NCBI GenBank assembly: GCA_900317865.1
Contig: ONIK01000073.1
Location: forward strand, 1-17,368
DNA from: an uncultured Methanobrevibacter sp.
Lineage (GTDB): Archaea > Methanobacteriota > Methanobacteria > Methanobacteriales > Methanobacteriaceae
Direction of reading: 5' to 3'
Length of the DNA stretch: 17,368 bases
Under the pieces are notes generated by a model that worked only from the letters and a program-made list of their open reading frames with translations, did not search any database and was not told the origin of the DNA. Positions 6,263 to 13,188 of the stretch are shown here, piece by piece; position 1 is the stretch's first letter; each line of letters begins with the position of its first letter. The translations under genes and the position numbers were made by a program.

Positions 6263-9246
6263 TCATCCCCATTAATTGAGGATAAAATAGTAATTGTTGA
6301 AGTTGTATTTATGCCGTAAACATTGATTTCTATATCATAATTTCCAAGAGCATTAGGCAAACTGTCAATTAATACACTAGCATCCCCATTTTCATCAGTA
6401 TATTCCACATAATGTTTGGAATTAAATGAAACATCAACTCTTTGTTTTGAAATGATATCTCCTTCCAAATGTATTTTTAAAGTCTGATATCCACCATAAT
6501 AAGCTATTATATCATCAGCGATGATTTTAACATCGGATACATATAATTTTTTTGAAAGAGATTGACCATACAAATCAGCAGATATTACATAGGATCCTTC
6601 TTCTGGTGGAACGAAATCTGCAGAAACGGAATAATCATTAATCCTAATACCTTTTAAATCAGCCCTATCTACATCAAAAACAACCCCATCATTTAAAATC
6701 GGAGCAGTAAATAGAGTTCCATCAGATTTGTAGAATACTTGTGTTGCAGTAACAGTTTCACCAACAAGGGCAGTACCATCCATTCTTAAACCCATTGTTA
6801 AAGGATCACTATCACTATGATGCTTATTAGGGACAAATAAAGGCATCCATTCAATCAACTGACCATTATCTTTACTAGGGTTTTTTCCGCCCCAATAATT
6901 GTTAATTATATCCCCATAGTTACCGCAGTTATATACGGAATCTCCGGTATCTCCAGCATCATTACCTATGAAAATATTATATTTTAAACTTATCTTAGAG
7001 TCCATGTCATCTGCATAAATTGCTCCACCTTCATCTCCACAGGTATTATTTACAAAGACATTACTTGAAAATACGACAGTATTTTTATTATCAATGTAAA
7101 TAGCACCACCATCTTCCTTTTTAGCTTTATTGCCAATGAAAATATTATATTTAACATCTTCTTTAAATGTATTAACCCAAATTGCACCACCATAATCTCT
7201 AGCAGTGTTGCCTTCAAAAACAGAAGTGTTTCTTAAAATTAAAGTATCTGAATAAATCGCACCACCCTCATTTTCAGCATAATTATTTCTAAATGTACAA
7301 TTATCAACAACCGCATTATCCTGTGCACGGAATGCACCACCATAACAGGACATTACTTTAGCCCCATCCGCTTTATTATCTTCAAACAGACAGTGAGTAA
7401 CATATACATTGTCATCTGCATAGATAGCACCACCATCAACCAGCGCCTTATTACCTGAAAATACTGTATTCACAGCCCTAATATTACCATCATCACCATA
7501 AATCGCACCACCTTTATTATCACCAGCCTTATTGTTAATAAAGAAAGAATTGAAAGCCCGAGGATAAGCCTGATTAACATTAATACTTACACTATCCGCA
7601 TAAATTGCTCCACCATAATCTTCAGCATAATTATCCTTAAATGTAGAATTTTCTACATATACATCATCAGCACGAATTGCACCACCATAACACTGGGATA
7701 CAGTAGCACCATCAGCCTTATTAGAATCAAATAAACAGTTTTTCACAGTTACATCATCTTCCGAATAAATTGCACCACCATCAACTTCAGCCTTATTACC
7801 AGAAAATACTGCATTTACTGCTATAACATCATCTTCAGCATAAATAGCTCCACCTTTATTGTCACTTGCTTTATTGTTGATAAAGAAAGAATTGAAAACC
7901 TGCGGATAAGCCTGATTAACATTTATATATACTGCATCAGCATAAATAGCTCCACCATAATCTTCAGCACAATTATCCTTGAATGTAGAATTTTCTATAT
8001 ACACATCCTTATCTTTCGCATAGATTGCACCACCATAACACTGAGATACAGGAGCATCAATCTTATTTGACTCAAATAAACAGTGAACGGCAGTTACATC
8101 ATCCCATGCGTTAATTGCACCACCGTCAATACATGCCTTATTGCCTGAAAATACTGTATTTTTAACATATATTTTTCCCCAAGCCCGTATTGCACCGCCA
8201 GAATAATCATCAGCTTTATTATTAATAAAAAAAGAATTGAAAGGCTGATTTGCATCCTGATTATAATTAATATATAGTTCCTTACAATCTATTGCACCAG
8301 CAAAATCATCAGCAGTATTATCCTTAAATGTAGAATTATCAATATATACATTTCCATAAGAATAAACGGCTCCAGAACAAGCATCACCAGTGACATATAC
8401 CCCATCAGCCTTATTTGACTCAAATAAACAGCCATGAATATGTGCTTCATCAAAAGCTATAAGGGCTCCACCAGACCGCTCGACAGAATTCTTCTTAAAT
8501 TTTGAATTTGAAACAGTAATAGAATGATACATATATACTGCTCCACCTCCTTCTGGGGCCTCGTTGGACTCAAATTCACAATTATTAATATTTGCTGAAA
8601 GAGAATATATCGCTCCACCGCAGCTATCAGCTAAGTTAGAAACGAATTTTGAATTTTCGACATGCAATTTATCATTGACCCATATTGCTCCACCATCTTC
8701 AGAATCTGCCATATTAGAATTGAATATGCAGTCTTTGATTGTGAGTGGTTTATCTGAATCACTGTATATGGCTCCACCAGATTTATATGCCCAGTCATTT
8801 AAAAAAGTACAATTTTCAATGGTATAAGCTGCAGAACCGGTAATGGAAATTGCACCACCATGATCCGTATCATAATTTTTAGCATTGATAATTGAAAGGT
8901 TTTTTAGTATTATATTTCCGCTACTTGATTGAAATCCTCTACAAAAAACAAAAAAATCTTTCCCACAGTCAATAACATGGCCATGGCCATCAATAGTTAA
9001 ATCTTTATTTAAATTAATTTTAAGATCATCCTCTCCCAAATAATCCCTAGTTAAATCCAGAGTAGATCCTGCAGGAGCATTATCTATCTCTTTTTGAAGG
9101 TCTTTAAAAGTACCTGTTGAATTACTTGAAAGTTGCAAATCCTGAATTTCGGAAGATTCTAAAAATGAATCTTTAACAATTATGGAATCATCCACATCAG
9201 AAGATAATAATATTAATGAAATAATTATAATCTTATTACAATTCAT
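6163..9246 (-). CDS. Adhesin-like beta-helix surface protein, frameshifted near its C-terminus (anchor lost)
   Basis: As read, the product is 1027 residues. Residues 1-17 (MNCNKIIIISLILLSS) are a short signal peptide. About 60-790 is a right-handed parallel beta-helix with roughly 23 GGAI/GGAV/SGAV repeats, each followed by a 'NCxFxxNxA' or 'NSxF' rung, similar to Chlamydia Pmp-type repeats. Two Ig-like domains follow. From residue about 992 the frame is wrong: after INGDDL it runs 31 unrelated residues to a stop. Removing one 14-bp copy restores 1192 residues ending in an Ig domain and membrane anchor. Such proteins are extracellular and are thought to mediate attachment to partner bacteria or host material. 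The ATG at 9246 is preferred over the one at 9279 because AGGCGAT lies just before it and the TATA box near 9302 would place the transcript start at about 9276. Confidence 0.9.
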   Translation of the reverse strand: MNCNKIIIISLILLSSDVDDSIIVKDSFLESSEIQDLQLSSNSTGTFKDLQKEIDNAPAGSTLDLTRDYLGEDDLKINLNKDLTIDGHGHVIDCGKDFFVFCRGFQSSSGNIILKNLSIINAKNYDTDHGGAISITGSAAYTIENCTFLNDWAYKSGGAIYSDSDKPLTIKDCIFNSNMADSEDGGAIWVNDKLHVENSKFVSNLADSCGGAIYSLSANINNCEFESNEAPEGGGAVYMYHSITVSNSKFKKNSVERSGGALIAFDEAHIHGCLFESNKADGVYVTGDACSGAVYSYGNVYIDNSTFKDNTADDFAGAIDCKELYINYNQDANQPFNSFFINNKADDYSGGAIRAWGKIYVKNTVFSGNKACIDGGAINAWDDVTAVHCLFESNKIDAPVSQCYGGAIYAKDKDVYIENSTFKDNCAEDYGGAIYADAVYINVNQAYPQVFNSFFINNKASDNKGGAIYAEDDVIAVNAVFSGNKAEVDGGAIYSEDDVTVKNCLFDSNKADGATVSQCYGGAIRADDVYVENSTFKDNYAEDYGGAIYADSVSINVNQAYPRAFNSFFINNKAGDNKGGAIYGDDGNIRAVNTVFSGNKALVDGGAIYADDNVYVTHCLFEDNKADGAKVMSCYGGAFRAQDNAVVDNCTFRNNYAENEGGAIYSDTLILRNTSVFEGNTARDYGGAIWVNTFKEDVKYNIFIGNKAKKEDGGAIYIDNKNTVVFSSNVFVNNTCGDEGGAIYADDMDSKISLKYNIFIGNDAGDTGDSVYNCGNYGDIINNYWGGKNPSKDNGQLIEWMPLFVPNKHHSDSDPLTMGLRMDGTALVGETVTATQVFYKSDGTLFTAPILNDGVVFDVDRADLKGIRINDYSVSADFVPPEEGSYVISADLYGQSLSKKLYVSDVKIIADDIIAYYGGYQTLKIHLEGDIISKQRVDVSFNSKHYVEYTDENGDASVLIDSLPNALGNYDIEINVYGINTTSTITILSSINGDDLMGMTLLRFMEIVPSIISHLRIKTVKIYKVVF
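6246..6274. repeat. 14-bp tandem duplication causing the adhesin frameshift
   Basis: The unit GGTCATCCCCATTA occurs at 6247-6260 and again at 6261-6274; period-14 identity runs over 29 bp. Fourteen is not a multiple of three. With one copy, the minus strand reads AATGGGGATGACCTTACTGC, giving NGDDLTA and continuing into the anchor frame. With two copies it reads NGDDLMGMTLL and stops early. Confidence 0.95.
7283..8317 (-). repeat. Three tandem ~345-bp supra-repeats in the adhesin beta-helix
   Basis: Units start at equivalent positions 7283, 7631 and 7973 (lengths about 348, 342 and 345 bp), set by recurring TTATCCTTAAATGTAGAATT-like sites and by AAAGAATTGAAA at 7544, 7886 and 8231. Each encodes about 115 residues carrying four to five beta-helix rungs, including recurring NSTFKDN, NSFFINNKA, VFSGNKA and CLFxxNKxD segments. 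Flanking single rungs are more diverged. The array can expand, contract or convert without breaking the frame. Confidence 0.85.
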
Positions 9247-9252
9247 AATATC

Positions 9253-9306
9253 GCCTTTTCTATGGTTAATCCATGACATTTTTATGTTTATAAGTTACTT
9301 ATATAT
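9253..9306 (-). promoter_or_regulatory. Promoter and ribosome-binding site of the adhesin-like gene
   Basis: On the minus strand a TATATAAG element (about 9298-9305) and a second ACTTATAAAC element (about 9286-9295) lie upstream of AGGCGATATT and the ATG at 9246. A start site near 9265-9276 excludes the more upstream ATG (9279) as the initiator. Confidence 0.5.
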
Positions 9307-9524
9307 GTTTTTCCGCATGTAAGTACATACTTTCAATGATTTTTCAAAAAATATAATTTTTATTGCTTTAATAATAAATTACAATAAAAAATATATAGTT
9401 AAATCATGATTGGATAAAAAATTATTGTTAAAAAAAGAAATAGGAAGAAATATTTTTTTCTAGCTAATCAGTTTAAAACAATGATATACCATCCACCAAT
9501 AACATATATTATTATATAATGTAA

Positions 9525-9546
9525 AATATATCATTCATGATATATT
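9525..9546. promoter_or_regulatory. 22-bp perfect inverted repeat upstream of cfbB
   Basis: Arms AATATATCA (9525-9533) and TGATATATT (9538-9546) are exact reverse complements separated by the 4-nt spacer TTCA. A further TGATATA half-site occurs near 9483. The site is about 60 bp upstream of the cfbB TATA box. Its base composition is low-complexity, so a regulator site is a candidate only. Confidence 0.4.
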
Positions 9547-9560
9547 AAAGTAAGTACTTG

Positions 9561-9591
9561 AATGCCTATTTTGTATAAAAATAATGGCATT
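9561..9591. promoter_or_regulatory. Interrupted inverted repeat AATGCC...GGCATT just upstream of the cfbB TATA box
   Basis: AATGCC (9561-9566) and GGCATT (9586-9591) pair. Inner arms TATTTT (9567-9572) and AAAATA (9578-9583) also pair, with a 5-nt loop and a 2-nt bulge. It ends 13 bp before the TATA box (9604-9609), a common place for an archaeal activator or repressor site. It lies upstream of the likely transcript start, so it would act as DNA rather than RNA. Confidence 0.4.
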
Positions 9592-9603
9592 TCAAAAAAA
9601 TAA

Positions 9604-9609
9604 TATATA
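9604..9609 (+). promoter_or_regulatory. TATA box of cfbB; transcript probably leaderless
   Basis: TATATA is centred about 24 bp before the ATG at 9630, and no Shine-Dalgarno sequence precedes that ATG. In archaea transcription starts about 25 bp after the TATA centre, so the mRNA should begin at or near the start codon. Confidence 0.55.
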
Positions 9610-9629
9610 ATTAAAATATATTATTATTC

Positions 9630-10973
9630 ATGAGAATTATTTTAGCAGGAACCGGCAGTGCAGTTGGAAAAACTACAATTGCAACTGGAATTATGAAAGC
9701 CTTATCTGAAAGATATAACGTTCAGCCATTTAAAGTAGGGCCTGATTATATTGACCCTTCCTACCATACATTAGCTACCGGAAATACATCCAGAAACCTG
9801 GATTCTTTTTTTATGCATGACGGACAGGTTAGAGATTCCTATAATAAAGCCATGGATGATAAAGATATTGCAGTTATTGAAGGCGTTAGAGGACTTTATG
9901 AAGGAATTGATTCCATTAACGATATTGGAAGCACTGCATCAATTGCAAAATCCCTTAAAGCTCCAGTTATTTTAATCATAAATTCCAGAAGTTTAGTAAA
10001 AAGTGCTGCCGCATTGGTTTTAGGCTTTAAGGCACTTGACCCTGAAATTAATATTGCAGGAGTCATATTAAACAAAGTTAAAAACAAAGCCCACTATGAA
10101 AAGACCAAGCGTTCAATTGAAGAAATAACAGATACTGAAGTTATTGGAGGCATTATCCGCGACGATAATATTTCAATAGAACAAAGGCATTTAGGACTTG
10201 TTCCTGCACGTGAAAGAGAAAATTCACTGAAATTTATTGACATTTGGTGTGAAACCATTAAAAATTCAATTGATTTGGACAGATTGGTTGAAATTGCAAA
10301 AACAGCTCCTAAAATTAACTCTGATTTGGAACCGATATGGAATAAACTAAATTCCAAAAAAGTTAAGATTGGTGTTGCCTATGATGAAGTTTTTAACTTT
10401 TATTATAAGGAAAATATAGAATCACTGGAAGCGAATGGAGCAAAAGTTGAATATTTCTCACCATTAAATGATGAGCAATTACCTGACATCGACGGATTAT
10501 ACATTGGCGGAGGATATCCTGAACTATTCTCAAAAGAACTGTCAAATAATATAAATATGCTTAAAGATATCAAGAACTTCCACTTAGATGAACGTCCCAT
10601 ATTTGCTGAATGTGGTGGTTTAATGTATCTTATGAAGTCAATCCATGAAGATGCACAGGTAAATGTATATCCTTACAAGGCAGTTTTAACAGATCGTGTG
10701 CAGGCACTAAAATATACAATAGCTGAAGTCCAACAGGACAACATTATCTCCAAAAAGGGAGAAGTATTCCACGGACATGAATTCCACTATTCAAAAGTAA
10801 TTGTAGATAAGCCAAAGCATGATTTTGCATTTAAAATAACTCGTGGAAAAGGTTCTTATAATTTACAGGACGGATTTATGGAAAAAAATACCCTTGCCAG
10901 CTATGTTCACACACATGTAGCTGCAATGCCTAACTTTGGAGGAAACTTATGTCTTTCATCACTAGAAAAATAG
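9630..10973 (+). CDS. cfbB: Ni-sirohydrochlorin / cobyrinate a,c-diamide synthase
   Basis: This is a 447-residue glutamine-dependent amidotransferase of the CbiA/CobB family. Residues 7-16 are the P-loop GTGSAVGKTT of the ATP-binding amidoligase domain. KVGPDYIDPSYH (about 36-47) and NLDSFFM follow, as in CbiA. The C-terminal class I glutaminase domain (about 245-447) has the nucleophile Cys328 in AECGGLMYL, HGHEFHYSK, and His427/His429 in SYVHTHVAAMP. In methanogens this enzyme amidates the a and c side chains of Ni-sirohydrochlorin on the way to coenzyme F430 of methyl-CoM reductase, and homologues also act on cobyrinate for corrinoids; sequence alone does not separate the two. The length is normal and no key residue is missing. 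The gene is probably leaderless, and its last 25 bp overlap the next gene. Confidence 0.9.
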   Translation: MRIILAGTGSAVGKTTIATGIMKALSERYNVQPFKVGPDYIDPSYHTLATGNTSRNLDSFFMHDGQVRDSYNKAMDDKDIAVIEGVRGLYEGIDSINDIGSTASIAKSLKAPVILIINSRSLVKSAAALVLGFKALDPEINIAGVILNKVKNKAHYEKTKRSIEEITDTEVIGGIIRDDNISIEQRHLGLVPARERENSLKFIDIWCETIKNSIDLDRLVEIAKTAPKINSDLEPIWNKLNSKKVKIGVAYDEVFNFYYKENIESLEANGAKVEYFSPLNDEQLPDIDGLYIGGGYPELFSKELSNNINMLKDIKNFHLDERPIFAECGGLMYLMKSIHEDAQVNVYPYKAVLTDRVQALKYTIAEVQQDNIISKKGEVFHGHEFHYSKVIVDKPKHDFAFKITRGKGSYNLQDGFMEKNTLASYVHTHVAAMPNFGGNLCLSSLEK

Positions 10974-12004
10974 ATTTTTTTCATCCATATATCATCCCAA
11001 TAGCTATCCTGATTTTTTTAGTTATGGGGTATATTGGATCATTCAACTATAGATTTGAAGACCCACTTAACACACAAACAATACTGACAATAATTTTTGC
11101 GGCAACACTTTTTTCAATTGCGGCATTTATCACATCAAAAAAGTTTACAATAGAAAAAACTAAAGAAATTTCTTTTCTATCCGAGAAAATTATAGTGATA
11201 TTTATAATAGTTGCACTGATATTACAAAGCCTCAATATGATTTTACTTGGCGGCATTCCATTATTCAATAGTGTTTTAAAATCAAATGCAACAACTAACC
11301 TCTGGAGAATTGCATACCCATTATTTTTAATTTTAATTAATATATTGCTTGCAAAATACTATAATCGCAAATATTTATTACTGGTTTTACTTGGAGCATT
11401 GATTTTTGGGCTTAACGGATATAGAACATCTGTCATTGGAATACTTGTTAGCGTTTTCATTACAATGTATTATATTGGAAAAATTTCTCACAAAATAGGA
11501 ATTCTATTCGTTGCAGTAATTGCAGTTGGTGGACTTGCTGTAGGCTACATTGCATCACAGTCTATTGCAACGCAACACTGGACACTGAATCCTATCGAGC
11601 TAATATTTTATAGAGCAGCATTTACCCAGGAAGTATTCGAAAAAATCATTCCACTGGCAGGAACTACACACGGTCACATATTATCAATGATTTTTTCATC
11701 AGGAAGTCCAAGATCATTTATAGGAAATTATGTCCTTCACTATGATGTCTGTCTGACTTCAACAATGTTTGGTCCTGTAATGCTTGATTTTGGCTATATC
11801 GGCCTTACAATTCAAATGCTGTTTATGGGAACATTTATAAAAATAATACACACATTTGCTAAAAAAGGTGTTGGAATCGGAATATATTCAATAATATTAA
11901 CCCATACATTAATCTGGATTGAAACAGGCCCGACCGACATAATGATATGGTTTTTATATTTGCTCGGATTAATTTTAATAGTATTACAATTGAAAAAAGA
12001 ATAA
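10949..12004 (+). CDS. Multi-pass membrane protein, oligosaccharide repeat-unit polymerase family
   Basis: This 351-residue protein is hydrophobic throughout, with about ten predicted transmembrane helices starting at residue 12. Family-like features are a GLNGYRTSVIGI segment near residue 152-163 followed by an amphipathic cluster, and a long extracytoplasmic loop. After the loop comes SPRSFIGNYVLHYDVCLTSTMFGP...LDFGYIGL, as in archaeal and bacterial Wzy-like repeat-unit polymerases (TIGR04370-like). Such proteins join lipid-linked oligosaccharides into longer glycans; in a methanogen the product could be a cell-wall or surface polysaccharide, which is inference. GGAGG (10938-10942) inside the end of cfbB stands 6 nt before the ATG, and the two genes overlap by 25 bp, so translation is probably coupled. 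Nothing here otherwise links it to F430 synthesis. T-rich stretches at 12018-12050 may end the transcript. Confidence 0.75.
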   Translation: MSFITRKIDFFHPYIIPIAILIFLVMGYIGSFNYRFEDPLNTQTILTIIFAATLFSIAAFITSKKFTIEKTKEISFLSEKIIVIFIIVALILQSLNMILLGGIPLFNSVLKSNATTNLWRIAYPLFLILINILLAKYYNRKYLLLVLLGALIFGLNGYRTSVIGILVSVFITMYYIGKISHKIGILFVAVIAVGGLAVGYIASQSIATQHWTLNPIELIFYRAAFTQEVFEKIIPLAGTTHGHILSMIFSSGSPRSFIGNYVLHYDVCLTSTMFGPVMLDFGYIGLTIQMLFMGTFIKIIHTFAKKGVGIGIYSIILTHTLIWIETGPTDIMIWFLYLLGLILIVLQLKKE

Positions 12005-12157
12005 AGAGAATATATAAATGTTTTAACGTTTTTCATTTGTTAATATAAATTATTTTCAGCTGTAAGAACTTGCTTGATTTTATTTCTTTAAAAAAATTCT
12101 TCCTTAATATAAAAATACTTATAAAAACAATTGAATTAATAAAAATTATCGTTAAAT

Positions 12158-12175
12158 AATAAAAAAATAGAAAAA
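12158..12175 (-). terminator. U-rich terminator after the nuclease-fold membrane protein
   Basis: On the minus strand the T-rich run follows directly after the stop at 12176. The 171-bp gap back to the polymerase gene shows only AT-rich sequence and no gene. Confidence 0.45.
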
Positions 12176-13081
12176 TTAGATAAATATTAAAATAATCAAT
12201 ATTATAAGTGAAATAAAGAATATTACAGTTCCACGAGTAATAAAGAATCTTGATCTATCTACAAATATAAATGTTAAACCGTATGATAAAGCTAATGCAA
12301 CTACCATTTCAATTAATCCGCTTATACCATAATTCACTTTTAAAACATTACCAAATAAATATGATAATAAATATGAAATAATTACAACCAAAGCAATTAC
12401 AGCAAAAGGATTACTTAAAATAGGCTGCAGGCGATCAAACCATGATGGACCCTTATTATAATTACGATTGTATAAATCTGCAGGATATAATCCACCATTA
12501 TTATTTTTATGCCTATTTAAAAATGAGGAAACTGGATTAGAAGAATTTCTGTCTTTATCAGTTAGAGGATATAATGTATTTTTATAAACAATAGGATTTT
12601 CATCCCTTCTACGCATTATATACTCCATATCAGAGGCATCGTAAGTATATTCCGGATATTCATCTTCAATATATGAAACATCACCGGTTGAATAATCATT
12701 ACTGTCCAAAGTAGTTTGTTGAGAGTTATCCTGATATCTTTTAGCCAATTCAGTTAAATTATCCCTATCAACCAATTTAATATTTTTTCTCAAAGCATAA
12801 TTAGTAGCTTGATTGTCAAAGTATGCAGAAGTTACAACAGCTACTTTTGAAGCTTTTAAGCTTTCAGCAGCATCTTCCATTTCTTTTAATAAATCGATTC
12901 CTACCTGAAACTCTTTATCATAATTATTACATGCCATAACAACACCAAAATCGCCTATTGTTGTTGGAAGTACAGCATATATATCAATAACACGTTGTGA
13001 TGTCTTAAAGTTCTTATAAACCTTAAAACCTGAATCCTCCAATACTTTAGCTATAAAATTAATCAGTTGTGCTTTTTCCAA
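12176..13081 (-). CDS. Membrane protein with degenerate Mrr-like restriction-endonuclease domain
   Basis: This is a 301-residue protein. Residues 1 to about 118 have the alpha-beta-beta-beta-alpha-beta pattern of Mrr-type PD-(D/E)xK nucleases, including VIDIYA (D33), the third strand FGVVMACNNY, an amphipathic helix, VAVVTSAYF (80-88) and IKLVDRDNL (101-109). The usual E/Q-x-K pair of the third strand is A50-x-N52, so the metal and catalytic site looks lost. Residues 119-215 are a polar, Asn/Asp/Tyr-rich linker. Three transmembrane helices (about 226-245, 253-274 and 284-301) end the protein. The fold thus faces the cytoplasm or is tethered to the membrane; a binding or sensing role is guessed. 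The start is TTG at 13081, chosen because GGTGG lies 4 nt upstream, the same arrangement as at thrS. It is divergent from surE. Confidence 0.8.
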   Translation of the reverse strand: MEKAQLINFIAKVLEDSGFKVYKNFKTSQRVIDIYAVLPTTIGDFGVVMACNNYDKEFQVGIDLLKEMEDAAESLKASKVAVVTSAYFDNQATNYALRKNIKLVDRDNLTELAKRYQDNSQQTTLDSNDYSTGDVSYIEDEYPEYTYDASDMEYIMRRRDENPIVYKNTLYPLTDKDRNSSNPVSSFLNRHKNNNGGLYPADLYNRNYNKGPSWFDRLQPILSNPFAVIALVVIISYLLSYLFGNVLKVNYGISGLIEMVVALALSYGLTFIFVDRSRFFITRGTVIFFISLIILIILIFI

Positions 13082-13157
13082 AATTCCACCTGCACATGTT
13101 TCATCCTATATTAATTTATAAATTAAATTATTATTAAAGTTTATTATTAGTAAAAAT

Positions 13158-13168
13158 TTTAATATTTT
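13158..13168 (+). promoter_or_regulatory. TATA-like element of surE; transcript probably leaderless
   Basis: TTTAATATTTT is centred about 26 bp before the surE ATG at 13189, and there is no Shine-Dalgarno sequence in between. The spacing fits a leaderless archaeal mRNA. Confidence 0.4.
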
Positions 13169-13188
13169 GAAAAACAATAAGTAATACT

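Larger units (their letters stand above)
9247..9629. other. 383-bp divergent intergenic region between the adhesin-like gene and cfbB
   Basis: The region is very AT-rich with no credible open frame. Seen in it are the adhesin promoter (right of 9246), an A-tract and T-tract region at 9417-9463, a perfect inverted repeat at 9525-9546, a second inverted repeat at 9561-9591, and the cfbB TATA box at 9604-9609. No tRNA or other folded RNA was recognised. Confidence 0.6.

Noticed and set aside
8564..8827. Plus-strand open frame opposite the adhesin repeats
   Set aside because: It arises from the reverse complement of repeated GGAI codons (APP-rich product), with no promoter or start signal.
6163..9246. 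Adhesin repeats as a CRISPR array or IS element
   Set aside because: The repeats are in-frame protein repeats of varying sequence; there are no conserved short repeats with unique spacers, no terminal inverted repeats and no transposase.
9317..9330. ATGTA-AG-TACAT dyad near the adhesin promoter
   Set aside because: The arms are only 5 bp in AT-rich DNA, so chance is likely.
9561..9591. Hairpin as a riboswitch or leader RNA for cfbB
   Set aside because: It lies upstream of the TATA box, so it is probably not in the cfbB transcript; a DNA site is more plausible.
11812..12036. Minus-strand open frame at the end of the polymerase-like gene
   Set aside because: It is antisense to hydrophobic helices, with low-complexity Ile/Asn composition and no start signal.
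12005..12175. Possible small gene or RNA in the gap after the polymerase-like gene
   Set aside because: Only AT-rich sequence and T-tracts were seen; no frame with a start signal and no tRNA-like fold.
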